A DNA stretch of 64,000 bases from Aceticella autotrophica (GTDB taxonomy: Bacteria; Bacillota; Thermoanaerobacteria; Thermoanaerobacterales; Thermoanaerobacteraceae), in contig NZ_CP060096.1 in assembly GCF_017357865.1 (NCBI RefSeq), forward strand, positions 1,661,001 to 1,725,000, in the 5' to 3' direction. The position numbers and the translations under genes are program-made. The notes under the pieces are model-generated. The model saw only the letters and a list, made by a program, of their open reading frames with translations, was not told the origin of the DNA and made no database searches. Shown here piece by piece: positions 34,795-43,803 of the stretch (position 1 is its first letter; each line of letters starts with the position of its first letter).

Positions 34795-35426
34795 TCCTTT
34801 AATATAGCTCTCAATTTATTGATTTTTCCTTTTATATCATCAGCACCTACTATCTCTGTAACTAAAGCCATACATTTTGCACCATGTTTTTTTACTTCTT
34901 TGATATTACCTTCTTTTATGCCGCCTATTGCAACAAAAGGTATATCAATATTTTTTACAACAAAATCAAGATATTCAAGACCAACCGCATCACAAACATC
35001 TTTTTTAGTCTTTGTAGGAAATATAGGTCCAACACCTATATAATCAGCACCTCTTTTAACCGCATCTAAGGCTTGCTCCGGTGAATGTGTAGAAAGGCCG
35101 ATAATTACATCGTTTCCAACAATCTCCCTTACCCTCTCAATAGGCATATCTTCCTGTCCAATATGGACACCGTCTGCCTTGACCGCTAATGCAAGGTCTA
35201 TATCATCATCTATTATAAATGTTACACCGGCATCTTTTGTCATTTTTCTCAATTCAACACATTCATTGTATTTATACAGCATTTTTTTTTCTTTTTCACG
35301 ATACTGAATGATTTTAATACCTGCTTCAATCATATCCTTAACAACCTGAATATTATCTCTCCCTTTAGAATATTCTTCGGCTGTTATGCAATAAATATCT
35401 GTATCAAGTACATTTTTCCCCATCAT
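34791..35426 (-). CDS. thiE: thiamine-phosphate synthase ThiE
   Basis: ThiE joins the thiazole and pyrimidine halves into thiamine phosphate. Its 211 residues form a TIM barrel with the family signatures IIQYREKEK, FIIDDDIDLALAVKADGVHIGQEDMP, GLSTHSPEQA, DYIGVGPIFPTKTKKD and FVAIGGI. It is the fourth gene of thiS-thiG-thiH-thiE-thiF. No thiC, thiD or thiM is nearby; the pyrimidine branch must be elsewhere. Confidence 0.95.
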   Translation of the reverse strand: MMGKNVLDTDIYCITAEEYSKGRDNIQVVKDMIEAGIKIIQYREKEKKMLYKYNECVELRKMTKDAGVTFIIDDDIDLALAVKADGVHIGQEDMPIERVREIVGNDVIIGLSTHSPEQALDAVKRGADYIGVGPIFPTKTKKDVCDAVGLEYLDFVVKNIDIPFVAIGGIKEGNIKEVKKHGAKCMALVTEIVGADDIKGKINKLRAILKE

Positions 35427-35438
35427 TTCACCTCAAAT

Positions 35439-36554
35439 TTATATGACATTTTCCCAATCCTTAAAAATAGGTTGATATCCCGAACTACGAATCATTTCTA
35501 CAATTTCTTCAAGGCTTCTATTGTCAGATACCTCAAATTGACCCGAGTCCTCATATTCCTTTTCTTCAAGATATCCTCCGACCTTTGTTGAAGATTCAGC
35601 AGAAAATTTTGTTATACCAAGGGGTATAAGATTATTCCTTAAATCTGCACTTTCTCTCGTTGATAATGAAATTCCAAGTCTTGGCATAAAAATCCTAAAG
35701 GAAAGGATGATTTGTACGAGATTTTTATCTGATACATTAGATTTCGGCTGAAAAGCTCCGATATGCGGTTTTATTCTTGGTACAGATACACCTACATCAA
35801 CATCACCATATTTGTCTTGCAGATATTTCGCATGCAAAGCCGTATAGAATACATCCTTTCTCCAGTCATTCAATCCCAGCAAGGCACCTATATTTACGTT
35901 TTTTATTCCTGCCCTGCATGCCCTGTCCGGTGTTTCAAGCCTGTATTTGTAATTTTTCTTTGGACCCGATAGGTGAACTTCATCATATGTCTTTTCATCA
36001 TATGTTTCCTGATATATCGTAATAGAATCAACACCTGCATGAACTAATTCTTCATATTCTTTTTCCTTTAATGGATAAATCTCTATACAAATGGACGAAA
36101 AGTATTCCTTTAAGACAGCCACACAAGTCTTTATATATGAAACCGGGGTTTTTGCTCTTGACTCACCTGTTAGTATTAATATATGTCTAAAACCTTTTTG
36201 ACTTATTAACTCTGCTTCGTGTCTTACATCTTCTATTGACATAATATTCCTTTTTATCTTATTATCGGCATTGTATCCACAATAAGCACATTTATTGATA
36301 CAATAATTTGCAAGATACATTGGTATATATAAAAGTATTACTCTGCCAAAATTTTGAATCGTCACCCTATGAGCCTTTTGTGCCATTATCTCAAGATATT
36401 TTTCAGCATTTGGTGATAAAAGAGTAAGAAAATCGTATATATTCAGTTTATCTTTTGATATTACCCTTTCTATATCATAATCTGAAATACTGTTAAAAAA
36501 ACCTTCAAAATTAAAATTCCTATATCTAATATACTCATAATAAAAAGTCGTCAT
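35439..36554 (-). CDS. thiH: 2-iminoacetate synthase ThiH
   Basis: ThiH is a radical SAM enzyme that cleaves tyrosine to p-cresol and dehydroglycine for thiazole formation in anaerobes. The cluster motif CINKCAYCGYN is near residue 85; HILILTGESRAKTPVSYI and the C-terminal GYQPIFKDWENVI complete the family pattern. At 371 residues it is typical. Use of ThiH rather than oxygen-dependent ThiO fits an anaerobe. Confidence 0.95.
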   Translation of the reverse strand: MTTFYYEYIRYRNFNFEGFFNSISDYDIERVISKDKLNIYDFLTLLSPNAEKYLEIMAQKAHRVTIQNFGRVILLYIPMYLANYCINKCAYCGYNADNKIKRNIMSIEDVRHEAELISQKGFRHILILTGESRAKTPVSYIKTCVAVLKEYFSSICIEIYPLKEKEYEELVHAGVDSITIYQETYDEKTYDEVHLSGPKKNYKYRLETPDRACRAGIKNVNIGALLGLNDWRKDVFYTALHAKYLQDKYGDVDVGVSVPRIKPHIGAFQPKSNVSDKNLVQIILSFRIFMPRLGISLSTRESADLRNNLIPLGITKFSAESSTKVGGYLEEKEYEDSGQFEVSDNRSLEEIVEMIRSSGYQPIFKDWENVI

Positions 36555-36569
36555 ATTTATTACCTTCTT

Positions 36570-37340
36570 TTATAAATTTAGAAATCCTGTCAATGGCGAT
36601 GATGCTTCAGCATACTTTTTTACAGCACCAATACCTGAAATATATGCCATTCTCCCGGCTTTTACAGCATTACTGAAAGCCTCTGCCATAAATACCGGAT
36701 CACCAGCCGTTGCAATCGCTGTATTTACAAGAACTGCTGATGCCCCCATTTCCATAGCTTCACATGCTTCATGGGGTCTACCTATTCCTGCATCGACAAT
36801 AATCGGAAGGTCTATTTCATCAATCATTATTTGAACAAGCTCTTTGGTTTTAAGCCCTCTATTTGTTCCAATAGGTGCCCCAAGGGGCATAACCGCAGCA
36901 GCGCCTACATCTCTAAGCCTTTTCGCCACCATAAGGTCGGGACTTACATAAGGCAAAACAACAAACCCTTCCTTAGCAAGTACTTCTGTTGCTTTTATTG
37001 TTTCTATATTATCTGGCAGTAAATATTTATTATCAGATATAACCTCAATTTTTATCCAGTTTCCTGCTCCCATAGCTCTTGCAAGACGTGCTATCCTTAC
37101 CGCTTCATCAGCATTTCTTGCGCCAGATGTATTAGGCATCAGAATACAGTTGTCAGGTATATAATTTGTCATATCTTCTTTAGTTTTGCCAAAATCCACT
37201 CTTCTCACAGCAACGGTGACAACCTGTGCACCGGATTTCTTAATCACATCTGGTATAAGACTGTCATCAGGAAATTTACCTGTACCAATAAACAACCTGT
37301 TTGTTATTTTCTTATTACCGATTATCAATTCATCTTCCAT
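36570..37340 (-). CDS. thiG: thiazole synthase ThiG
   Basis: ThiG forms the thiazole ring from deoxyxylulose phosphate, dehydroglycine and ThiS thiocarboxylate. Its 256 residues contain the TIM-barrel motifs [58 protein letters not shown] and [28 protein letters not shown]. It sits between thiS and thiH, with which it acts as a complex. Confidence 0.96.
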   Translation of the reverse strand: MEDELIIGNKKITNRLFIGTGKFPDDSLIPDVIKKSGAQVVTVAVRRVDFGKTKEDMTNYIPDNCILMPNTSGARNADEAVRIARLARAMGAGNWIKIEVISDNKYLLPDNIETIKATEVLAKEGFVVLPYVSPDLMVAKRLRDVGAAAVMPLGAPIGTNRGLKTKELVQIMIDEIDLPIIVDAGIGRPHEACEAMEMGASAVLVNTAIATAGDPVFMAEAFSNAVKAGRMAYISGIGAVKKYAEASSPLTGFLNL

Positions 37341-37342
37341 AA

Positions 37343-37543
37343 CTACCCACCTCCTACAAATCTTACAACTTCTAAATTGTCATTTTCCTTTAAAATTATT
37401 TGAGACCATTTTTCTTTTTTGACAATATCATAATTGTACTCAACAACAACTGTATCAGGATTTATGCCTTTCGATGAGAGAAATTCTAAAAGGGTCATTT
37501 TCTTATTTATTAATACTTCTTCACCATTGAGTTTTAACCTCAT
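37343..37543 (-). CDS. thiS: sulfur carrier protein ThiS
   Basis: ThiS is a small ubiquitin-like protein that carries sulfur as a C-terminal thiocarboxylate. The 66-residue protein starts at ATG 37543 ([11 protein letters not shown]) behind TAGGAGG and ends VRFVGGG, supplying the required terminal Gly-Gly. A longer reading (37576) would extend into the leader and is not supported. It is the first gene of the operon after the TPP riboswitch. Confidence 0.94.
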   Translation of the reverse strand: MRLKLNGEEVLINKKMTLLEFLSSKGINPDTVVVEYNYDIVKKEKWSQIILKENDNLEVVRFVGGG

Positions 37544-37561
37544 ACAAAACCTCCTAAGATA

Positions 37562-37590
37562 AAACAAAAAGCTCACGTAAGTGAACCTCT
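37562..37590 (-). terminator. riboswitch-linked intrinsic terminator before thiS
   Basis: On the minus strand GTTCAC-TTAC-GTGAGC is followed by TTTTTGTTTT, between the TPP aptamer and thiS. It would stop transcription when TPP is bound. Confidence 0.75.
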
Positions 37591-37602
37591 CATAAAAAAT
37601 CT

Positions 37603-37688
37603 ATGGCTCCCTACGATAGTACTAACTATATCAGGTTTTATGGGTTAAGAGCCTGAGCCCTTTCTCAGCCTTTCGGCACCCCAGCCTC
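37603..37688 (-). promoter_or_regulatory. TPP riboswitch (THI element)
   Basis: The minus strand reads GGGGTGCC, GGCTGAGA, then ACCTGATATAGTTAGTACTA and CGTAGGGA, which are the conserved THI-box blocks in correct order. It controls thiSGHEF and possibly the radical SAM gene at the end. Confidence 0.95.
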
Positions 37689-37823
37689 AATATTCAATTT
37701 TTTAAATGCTGTAGCTTAACATATGGTAAAAACTTTCATCGACCTTTGCCTTTATAATATTATATTACTTCTTCCATTAGAAATCAACATAAATTCTTTA
37801 TTTTGAATTACGTTTGGTTATAC

Positions 37824-38519
37824 TTAATATTTTACCGCATTATCTTTTTTTAAATATTTGTTTGCCATATTCATAACAAAATTGATATCATCATCAGACA
37901 AATGTTCTTTTAAAACGTTCATTATCTTGATATTTTTTTCTGGTGATATACCTTTTTGCGATATTTTACTTATCTCCGACACACCTTTCGGTCCTATTTT
38001 AACAATAAGATTTACTACTTTTGCTTTCTCTAAAAATCCCATTTCTTTCTGTGCCTTTTGAATCTTTTCTGGTGTTACAACAAAGCTGCTTAAAGCATTA
38101 TCATCATTGTTGCTTTTATCTTCTTTTATGCCATTCTTACCATCATTTGAATTTTCCCTTTTTCTTTCTTGGATAAGTTCTTGTAACTTCTCTTTTTTTA
38201 TTTCATTTGTTTTTTCATCAGTAATATTTTTTCTATCATTTTCATCTTGATTTACTCTACATGATTCTCCGGATTTTTCTTCCCATAGTCCTGCTTTGTT
38301 CGTCTTCTTCAAAGAAGAATACGATAATGAGTCGACTGGTTTTTGTTTTTCAAATACTGAAACAGTATCATTTTCATAATAATTAAAATATGTTCTATCA
38401 GGGTTTTCGATTTCTTTTTTAAGTACTAATAGTTCTTTTGCTTCAAAACTTAGCATAAGTATAATACTGAAGGCTGTAGACATTAATAAAATAATACAAT
38501 ATACAAATGTCTTATTCAT
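37824..38519 (-). CDS. hypothetical membrane-anchored protein
   Basis: I do not recognise this 231-residue protein. One membrane helix spans residues ~5-25. A very polar, Lys/Glu/Asn-rich linker follows (~60-150, probably disordered or coiled coil). The compact C-terminal ~80 residues are helical (LEKAKVVNLIVKIGPKGVSEIS, then MNVLKEHLSDDDINFVMNMANKYL). The topology suggests the C-terminal part is outside the cell or in the intermembrane space of the sporangium. It stands between the thi leader and yyaC; the spore-related neighbours hint at a sporulation role but nothing in the sequence proves it. Confidence 0.65.
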   Translation of the reverse strand: MNKTFVYCIILLMSTAFSIILMLSFEAKELLVLKKEIENPDRTYFNYYENDTVSVFEKQKPVDSLSYSSLKKTNKAGLWEEKSGESCRVNQDENDRKNITDEKTNEIKKEKLQELIQERKRENSNDGKNGIKEDKSNNDDNALSSFVVTPEKIQKAQKEMGFLEKAKVVNLIVKIGPKGVSEISKISQKGISPEKNIKIMNVLKEHLSDDDINFVMNMANKYLKKDNAVKY

Positions 38520-38591
38520 TTAATCACTCCTTTCAGTCAAAATATATTATTGCTTAATTTAATTAATTTATACAGGATTGGAGGCATAAGT

Positions 38592-39113
38592 ATGGATGAA
38601 TTGCGTATTAAATACAATGATAAAGATGCTATTAATGTATTATCAGAATATTTATGCGAGTTTATTAATCAAAATTCAGTAATTTTATGTATTGGAACAG
38701 ACAAATGTATCAGCGATTCACTTGGTCCCATTGTTGGCAATATGCTCACTAAGATGATTAAAGGTCCTTATGTATACGGCACTTTAAAAAAGCCTGTTCA
38801 TGCCAAAAACCTCGCTGATAATATAAATTTTATAAGAAAGAATTATACATATAGCAATATAATTGCCATAGATGCATGCCTTGGCGATGAAAAAAGCATT
38901 GGCAAAATATCAGTAAAAAAATCACCTTTATACCCCGGCAAGGGAATAGGAAAAAAAATACCGCCTGTTGGCGATATCTCAATAATAGGAATAATTGACG
39001 TATACGACATGATTCCACCTTATAATACAAGATTAGGTTTTGTCTTTGAAATGGCGGAAGTTATTGCTCTAAGCCTGCAAAAAGCCTTATTTTTGACTGC
39101 ACCCCATCTTTAA
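38592..39113 (+). CDS. yyaC: YyaC-type (DUF1256) spore protein
   Basis: The protein belongs to the GPR-like YyaC family, related in fold to the germination protease. The motif VILCIGTDKCISDSLGPIVGNMLTK is near residue 25, followed by YGTLKKPVHAKNL and IIAIDACLGDEKSIGKISV. I chose ATG 38592 (MDELRIKYNDKD), seven bases after GGAGG; this gives 173 residues. In Bacillus the gene is sporulation-expressed. It converges with the GerM-domain lipoprotein gene. Confidence 0.88.
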   Translation: MDELRIKYNDKDAINVLSEYLCEFINQNSVILCIGTDKCISDSLGPIVGNMLTKMIKGPYVYGTLKKPVHAKNLADNINFIRKNYTYSNIIAIDACLGDEKSIGKISVKKSPLYPGKGIGKKIPPVGDISIIGIIDVYDMIPPYNTRLGFVFEMAEVIALSLQKALFLTAPHL

Positions 39114-39124
39114 AAGGAGAGAGG

Positions 39125-40261
39125 TTAGTTTGAATTAAACGGTAATTTTCTTTTGTCAGATACAATTATAGCTCTTGCCTCCTTATTTTTTGTTAATATC
39201 ATACCCAGTTCATCACCGATTTTTATATCGTCAAAGCTTATATCTTTTTCTGAATATTTATACCCTCCCTGACTGTCATAACCTATCTTTTCCTGAAAAT
39301 GTATTACAGCATTTGGCAGCACTTTTATATCAGGTCCCACTTTGTTATTCATATCCGGTGCATCCTGATATTCCCTTTCAATGGTTAAAACCCTTGTATC
39401 AGGATTAATTCCCTTTACTACACCATAAATAAATGTTTCCCCTTTGGATGGGTCTGTTTCGGAAATCTTTATAAGTTGTGCATTAACATCACTTATTACC
39501 CATATATTGTTTTCACCAACACCCTCAGGCTGTATTAATGTGACAACATATGCCTTATTGTTATGCATCGCATTTATAACTGCTTTTCCATTCTCTTTTG
39601 ATTGTAGTGTAAATTGGTCGTTACTATCAAAGCCAACAATCCCTCCTTCCATTTGTACAACCTTTAATGGATCAAGCCTCCATGTTTCCTTACCAAGTTT
39701 CGTATTGTCCTGTAATTTTTTAACCCTTGATTTGTTATTATACACTTCTCCTGTTATTACTGTCCTTTTTAGAGGTTCTAAACCTATTATATAACCTTTA
39801 ATGGAATTAACCTTATTCCCTTCAATAAGTATCTGAACCCTATTTATATCTGACAAACCTGTAAGTGTATTAACTAAAGCGCAAATTCTAAATTTTGCTG
39901 TATTTTCAGGCATTTTTGTTACATAATCTTTTGAAAAATTTATATATGCTGTCGAATCTTTCAACTGAGCGGAAATCAGTTTCGTACTATCAGGAATTAT
40001 CGGTTTTGAAAACTCATCTTTTGGTCCATTAACAAGCTCTCTAAATACCTGTTTTAAAACATCTGAATTTTGCGGTATATCCCTCGTTTCCATATTTAAA
40101 CCATTACTTTTGTCATTTAAGAAATAAAGTGAAACAGTTTTAATACTTTCCGATGCCGTATTAGGTCTTACGGTGGTATTTTGCTCAGGATTTGATTTTG
40201 AAGAACATCCCGAAAATAAAACTACAATAATAAGAAATATAATCAATAAATTTTTTTTCAT
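39125..40261 (-). CDS. GerMN-domain lipoprotein
   Basis: The lipoprotein signal ends VLFSGC near residue 19. A GerMN domain spans residues ~40-160 (VSLYFLNDKSNGL, LKQVFRELVNGPKDEFSKPIIPDSTKLIS, FRICALVNTLTGLSDINRVQILIEG), as in the spore germination/cortex protein GerM. The remaining ~200 residues are beta-rich and may hold a second, unnamed domain. It probably acts on the outer face of the membrane in spore or wall assembly. Confidence 0.82.
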   Translation of the reverse strand: MKKNLLIIFLIIVVLFSGCSSKSNPEQNTTVRPNTASESIKTVSLYFLNDKSNGLNMETRDIPQNSDVLKQVFRELVNGPKDEFSKPIIPDSTKLISAQLKDSTAYINFSKDYVTKMPENTAKFRICALVNTLTGLSDINRVQILIEGNKVNSIKGYIIGLEPLKRTVITGEVYNNKSRVKKLQDNTKLGKETWRLDPLKVVQMEGGIVGFDSNDQFTLQSKENGKAVINAMHNNKAYVVTLIQPEGVGENNIWVISDVNAQLIKISETDPSKGETFIYGVVKGINPDTRVLTIEREYQDAPDMNNKVGPDIKVLPNAVIHFQEKIGYDSQGGYKYSEKDISFDDIKIGDELGMILTKNKEARAIIVSDKRKLPFNSN

Positions 40262-40407
40262 GATCCTCTGCCCCCTATTAAACTAATATATAAATATTAT
40301 AACAGAATAAGATTGAAATAAAAATCTATAAAAAATAATGAAAATATTATTATTTTAAAAAAACAATTCATAATATACTATCTAAATCGAATTTTTCTCT
40401 AAATTAA

Positions 40408-40436
40408 TTGCTATATAAAAAAAAATATTGTATAAT
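40408..40436 (+). promoter_or_regulatory. candidate promoter of the ferredoxin-like gene
   Basis: TTGCTA (40408-40413), a 17-base spacer and a perfect TATAAT (40431-40436) lie 100 bases before the start. The leader between is AT-rich without a clear structure. Confidence 0.5.
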
Positions 40437-40535
40437 AAAAAAAAATCTACTTCCATTGCTTTAAAAAATTCAAACAATAAATTGAAACAAATTATATACT
40501 AAATATTTTATTCTTTTGAAAAAGGAGGAAATAAT

Positions 40536-41114
40536 GTGAAAAATAATTTAAATGCATTTGTTATTGCTAACCCTAATAGATGCATTGGATGCAGAACATG
40601 TGAAATAGCATGTGCATTAGCACATCTTGAAGGGAATCCGCTATCTGAAGGAACAGATGATTTTCAATTCAATCAGCGTTTAAATGTTATTAAAACAGCA
40701 ACAGTAAGCTCTCCAATACAGTGTCGACATTGTGAGGACGCCCCATGTGCAAATGTCTGTCCGGTTGGAGCTATTGTAAGAAAAAATAATACAATTCAAA
40801 TTAATAACCAAATTTGTATTGGTTGTAAAAACTGCTTGCTTGCATGTCCTTTTGGTGCTATAGATTTTATAACAGAATATGTAAACGGTAAAAAAAATAT
40901 ACAAGAAAATTTAAAGATTGTAGAAAATTCAAATATGTATAACAAAGAAAGAATAATTGCTAATAAATGTGATTTGTGCATAGGCAGAGAAAATGGTCCT
41001 GCATGTGTAGAGGTATGTCCAACAAATGCTTTAAGATTAGTAAAACCAAATATGCTGGTTAATTCGATTAAAGAAAAAAGGAAAAAAGTAACAACAGCTT
41101 TACCTTTTATTTAA
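40536..41114 (+). CDS. HycB/HydN-type four-[4Fe-4S] electron-transfer protein
   Basis: The 192-residue protein has four ferredoxin-like Cys clusters: CIGCRTCEIACA, CRHCEDAPCANVCPVGA, CIGCKNCLLACPFGA and CDLCIGRENGPACVEVCPTNA. This is the pattern of HycB, HydN and the beta subunits of molybdopterin oxidoreductases. It is the natural electron acceptor for the FdhF-type formate dehydrogenase encoded 10 kb away. The start is GTG 40536 behind AAAGGAGG. No hydrogenase gene is adjacent, so the next electron carrier is unknown. It lies just upstream of the Moco riboswitch and is transcribed in the same direction. Confidence 0.9.
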   Translation: MKNNLNAFVIANPNRCIGCRTCEIACALAHLEGNPLSEGTDDFQFNQRLNVIKTATVSSPIQCRHCEDAPCANVCPVGAIVRKNNTIQINNQICIGCKNCLLACPFGAIDFITEYVNGKKNIQENLKIVENSNMYNKERIIANKCDLCIGRENGPACVEVCPTNALRLVKPNMLVNSIKEKRKKVTTALPFI

Positions 41115-41161
41115 ATTTAAGGCGAAAATTAATCAATTATAGTCATAATTAAAAATTTAAA

Positions 41162-41275
41162 ATCTCCGAGTCCTTATTTCTAAAGTAAGTTATATCTTGC
41201 TATGAAATAAGAACCGATAGGGTATTAATGGAAACGTTAATGCCTCCTGTTTGGAAAGGAGAAAGGACTAACTAA
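41162..41275 (+). promoter_or_regulatory. Moco-type riboswitch
   Basis: The leader opens with CTCCGAGTCC and closes with GGACTAAC (5-bp AGTCC/GGACT closing stem, 41169-41173 with 41265-41269). Inside are an 8-bp stem CTTATTTC/GAAATAAG, a 7-bp ATTAATG-gaaa-CGTTAAT hairpin, and the conserved core GCCTCC...GGAAAGGAG. These features match the molybdenum/tungsten cofactor RNA motif. It precedes the modABC operon, so cofactor supply would control molybdate uptake. Whether it senses Moco or the tungsten form was not resolved. Confidence 0.85.
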
Positions 41276-41330
41276 TAGAAGATGAAAATGCTTTGATTTG
41301 GTATTTTTACCTTTTATTTAGTAGTGGCTT

Positions 41331-41356
41331 TGCACCTTTCTTGAGGTGCTTTTTTA
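41331..41356 (+). terminator. intrinsic terminator of the Moco riboswitch
   Basis: GCACCT-ttcttg-AGGTGC is followed by TTTTTTATTT, between the aptamer and modA. It is a classic expression platform for transcription attenuation. Confidence 0.88.
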
Positions 41357-41471
41357 TTTAATAAATTTTGAATGAATTTTTAAGAGAAATATATTATCTC
41401 TTGAAATTCAGATATATAAAACAATAGACGTTACCGAAAATATGTAAAATATTTTAAGGAGGAGAAATAAG

Positions 41472-42296
41472 ATGAAAAAAATTAAAATTAAATGGATATT
41501 TTTATTGGCATGCGGATTATTGACTTTATTATTTTTTGGAGGGTGTGGACAGGAAAAGACAAATACACCTGCCGATAAAACGAAAAATGCAAATACAAAA
41601 AGCATCATGATATTTGCAGGAGCTGGACTTAAAGATGCCTTGCCAGAGGTGTCAAAAAAATACAGCCAAATTCATCCCGATGTAAAATTTTCCTTCAATT
41701 TCGCTGGTCTTGGTACCTTACAACAGCAGATTGAACAGGGAGCATATTGTGATATACTTATAGGTCCCGGAGAAAAACAGTGGAATACATTACGAAGTGA
41801 AAATTTGATTGATAAAGCAACAGAAAAAAAGATTTTATCTGATAAACTGGTTCTTATTACACCAAAAGACAGCCAGAAAGTAAAAAGTTTTGAAGACCTT
41901 ACTTCACCTGAAGTTAATAAAATTGCCATGGGAGATCCTGCTGTTGTACCTGGCGGTGAATGGGCTAAAAAAGCTCTGACAAGCTTAGGACTTTGGGATA
42001 AAGTAAAATCTAAACTTATTTTTGCAAAGGATATACAAGAAATCAGAGCTTATGTAGAAACAGGAAATGTGGATGCCGGATTTATATGGAAATCAAATAC
42101 TACAAATGATAATAAGATTAGGATTGCTGCAGAAGCACCTGAAAATTCCTGCCCTCCTGTTTTCTTCAGAGGAGCAGTTATAAATAACAGCAAGGAAAAA
42201 GAAACAGCTCTTGATTTTCTAAACTATCTCAAAGGTCAGGAGGCATCAAAAATTTTCAAAAAATATGGATTTATACCTTTAGAACAAAAACAATAA
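41472..42296 (+). CDS. modA: molybdate-binding lipoprotein ModA
   Basis: ModA captures molybdate or tungstate outside the cell. The lipoprotein signal ends LLFFGGC near residue 25. The family pattern follows: IMIFAGAGLKDALPEVSKKY, FNFAGLGTLQQQIEQGAYCDILIGPGEKQ, LVLITPKDS, KIAMGDPAVVPGGEWAKKAL and AYVETGNVDAGFIWKSN. The 274-residue length fits. It is the first gene after the riboswitch-terminator and leads modA-modB-DUF364-modC. Confidence 0.93.
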   Translation: MKKIKIKWIFLLACGLLTLLFFGGCGQEKTNTPADKTKNANTKSIMIFAGAGLKDALPEVSKKYSQIHPDVKFSFNFAGLGTLQQQIEQGAYCDILIGPGEKQWNTLRSENLIDKATEKKILSDKLVLITPKDSQKVKSFEDLTSPEVNKIAMGDPAVVPGGEWAKKALTSLGLWDKVKSKLIFAKDIQEIRAYVETGNVDAGFIWKSNTTNDNKIRIAAEAPENSCPPVFFRGAVINNSKEKETALDFLNYLKGQEASKIFKKYGFIPLEQKQ

Positions 42297-42323
42297 ATCC
42301 AAACTAAAAGAAGGAGTCCAAAA

Positions 42324-43004
42324 ATGATATATCCTATATTCTTATCAATAAAAGTATCAATAATAGCAACAGTTATTAACTTTATAATAGCAATATCTCT
42401 TGCACGTTTTTTTTTAATAAAAAATTTTTCAGGAAAAGAAATCTTGGAAACCTTTTTTTGTTTGCCATTGGTTTTGCCCCCAACGGTTACGGGTTTTATC
42501 CTTCTTGTACTCATAGGAAGAAATGGACCAATAGGTTTTCTCATTAAGAAAATATTTAACGGTCAACTGCTGTTTACGTGGTGGGCTGCTGTAATTGCAT
42601 CTTCTATAGTCGCCTTTCCGCTCATGTATAAGAGTGCAAAAGCGGCTTTTGAAAGCGTAGATATAAAACAGGAGCGGGCTGCACGTATTTTAGGCGCAAA
42701 TGAGTTTAGGGTTCTTTGTACTGTTACGATGCCTCTTGCCTGGCCTGGTATTCTATCGGGTATAGTTCTTTCATTTGCACGAGCTATTGGTGAGTTTGGA
42801 GCAACATTGATGATTGCAGGTAATATCCCAGGCAAGACTCAGACAATGCCAATAGCAATTTATTTTGCAGCAGAGGGGGGAGATTACAAAACAGCCGGAT
42901 ATTTTGTTATTGTAATTCTTTTATTATCTTTTGGTTTAATATATTATATAAACTGGATCTCAAAAAAGAAAATTTTACATTATACAGAAAAAGAAAGAAA
43001 ATAA
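42324..43004 (+). CDS. modB: molybdate ABC transporter permease ModB
   Basis: The permease has about five membrane helices and 226 residues. Family motifs are LPLVLPPTVTGFILLVLIG, and the EAA loop with RAARILGANEFRVLCTVTMPLAWPGILSGIVLSFARAIGEFGATLMIAGNIPGKTQTMPIAIYF split across helices. GGAG precedes the ATG. It works with ModA upstream and the ATPase two genes downstream. Confidence 0.95.
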   Translation: MIYPIFLSIKVSIIATVINFIIAISLARFFLIKNFSGKEILETFFCLPLVLPPTVTGFILLVLIGRNGPIGFLIKKIFNGQLLFTWWAAVIASSIVAFPLMYKSAKAAFESVDIKQERAARILGANEFRVLCTVTMPLAWPGILSGIVLSFARAIGEFGATLMIAGNIPGKTQTMPIAIYFAAEGGDYKTAGYFVIVILLLSFGLIYYINWISKKKILHYTEKERK

Positions 43005-43035
43005 TCTGAAATTAATTATGTAAGGAGATAGATTT

Positions 43036-43764
43036 ATGGATTTTTATAATGACTTAAAGTCTAAGTTAAAGGAAATTGTTGATGAAAATAGGTTATTGAA
43101 TGAAAATGTTGAGATTAAAGCCTGCCTGCTTTCTCCGAAAGATGCTATTGGTGCTACAAAACGTAAAGATTATGTTATTTTAAAGGGTAAAGAAAAACTT
43201 ATGCAGGCAGAATTTAAAGGTTCTTATGGACAGGCATTTACTGATTCATTAAATGATTTTCATGGTTCTATTGAAAAGATACTGGAACTTCCACTTAAAA
43301 ACAACTTTGAAAGAGCTATTTTTATTTCGTCCTTAAATGCAATTATGCGGTATCTGGGTTTAGCTGATCACACAGTACACTGTAAAAACAACGATTTAGA
43401 AAACTGCGCTCAGAAAATAGTCCCTTTCATTATTGAAAAATACGGACAACCGCGTATATGCTTTGTGGGGCTACAACCAGCGTTAGTAGAAGCCTGTGCC
43501 TCCAAATTTCCTGTTAAGGTGCTTGACCTGGATAAAGATAACATAGGTAAAGAAAAAAGCGGTGTTTTGATACTGGATGGAGAGAAAGATTATAAGGATG
43601 CAATAGAATGGTGCGATATAGCATTGGTAACAGGGAGTGTTGTTGTTAATGGAACGATTGAGAATATTTTAAAGGTCCGAAAACCCTTGATCTTTTTTGG
43701 GACAACGGCTGCCGGGGCTGCTAAGTTAATGGGATGGGAAAGATTTTGCCCTTGTTCTTATTGA
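43036..43764 (+). CDS. DUF4213/DUF364 putative metal-chelation protein
   Basis: The 242-residue protein has an N-terminal enolase-N-like part (GSYGQAFTDSLNDFHGSIEKIL, residues ~58-80) and a C-terminal Rossmann-like DUF364 part (PRICFVGLQPALVEACASKF, then ALVTGSVVVNGTIENILKV and IFFGTTAAGAAKLMGWERFCPCSY). A structure from Desulfitobacterium led others to propose heavy-metal chelation. Its place between modB and modC suggests a role in molybdate/tungstate handling, or in the chelate pathway encoded further down. It has its own GGAG site. No signal peptide is present, so it is cytosolic. Confidence 0.88.
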   Translation: MDFYNDLKSKLKEIVDENRLLNENVEIKACLLSPKDAIGATKRKDYVILKGKEKLMQAEFKGSYGQAFTDSLNDFHGSIEKILELPLKNNFERAIFISSLNAIMRYLGLADHTVHCKNNDLENCAQKIVPFIIEKYGQPRICFVGLQPALVEACASKFPVKVLDLDKDNIGKEKSGVLILDGEKDYKDAIEWCDIALVTGSVVVNGTIENILKVRKPLIFFGTTAAGAAKLMGWERFCPCSY

Positions 43765-43803
43765 TATAGACTTCTTAGTATGCTGGAAAAAAGGTGATGA
43801 AAG

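Noticed and set aside
41115-41160. Riboswitch controlling the upstream ferredoxin gene
   Set aside because: The Moco-type leader lies after the ferredoxin gene on the same strand, so it acts on modA and later genes, not on the ferredoxin.
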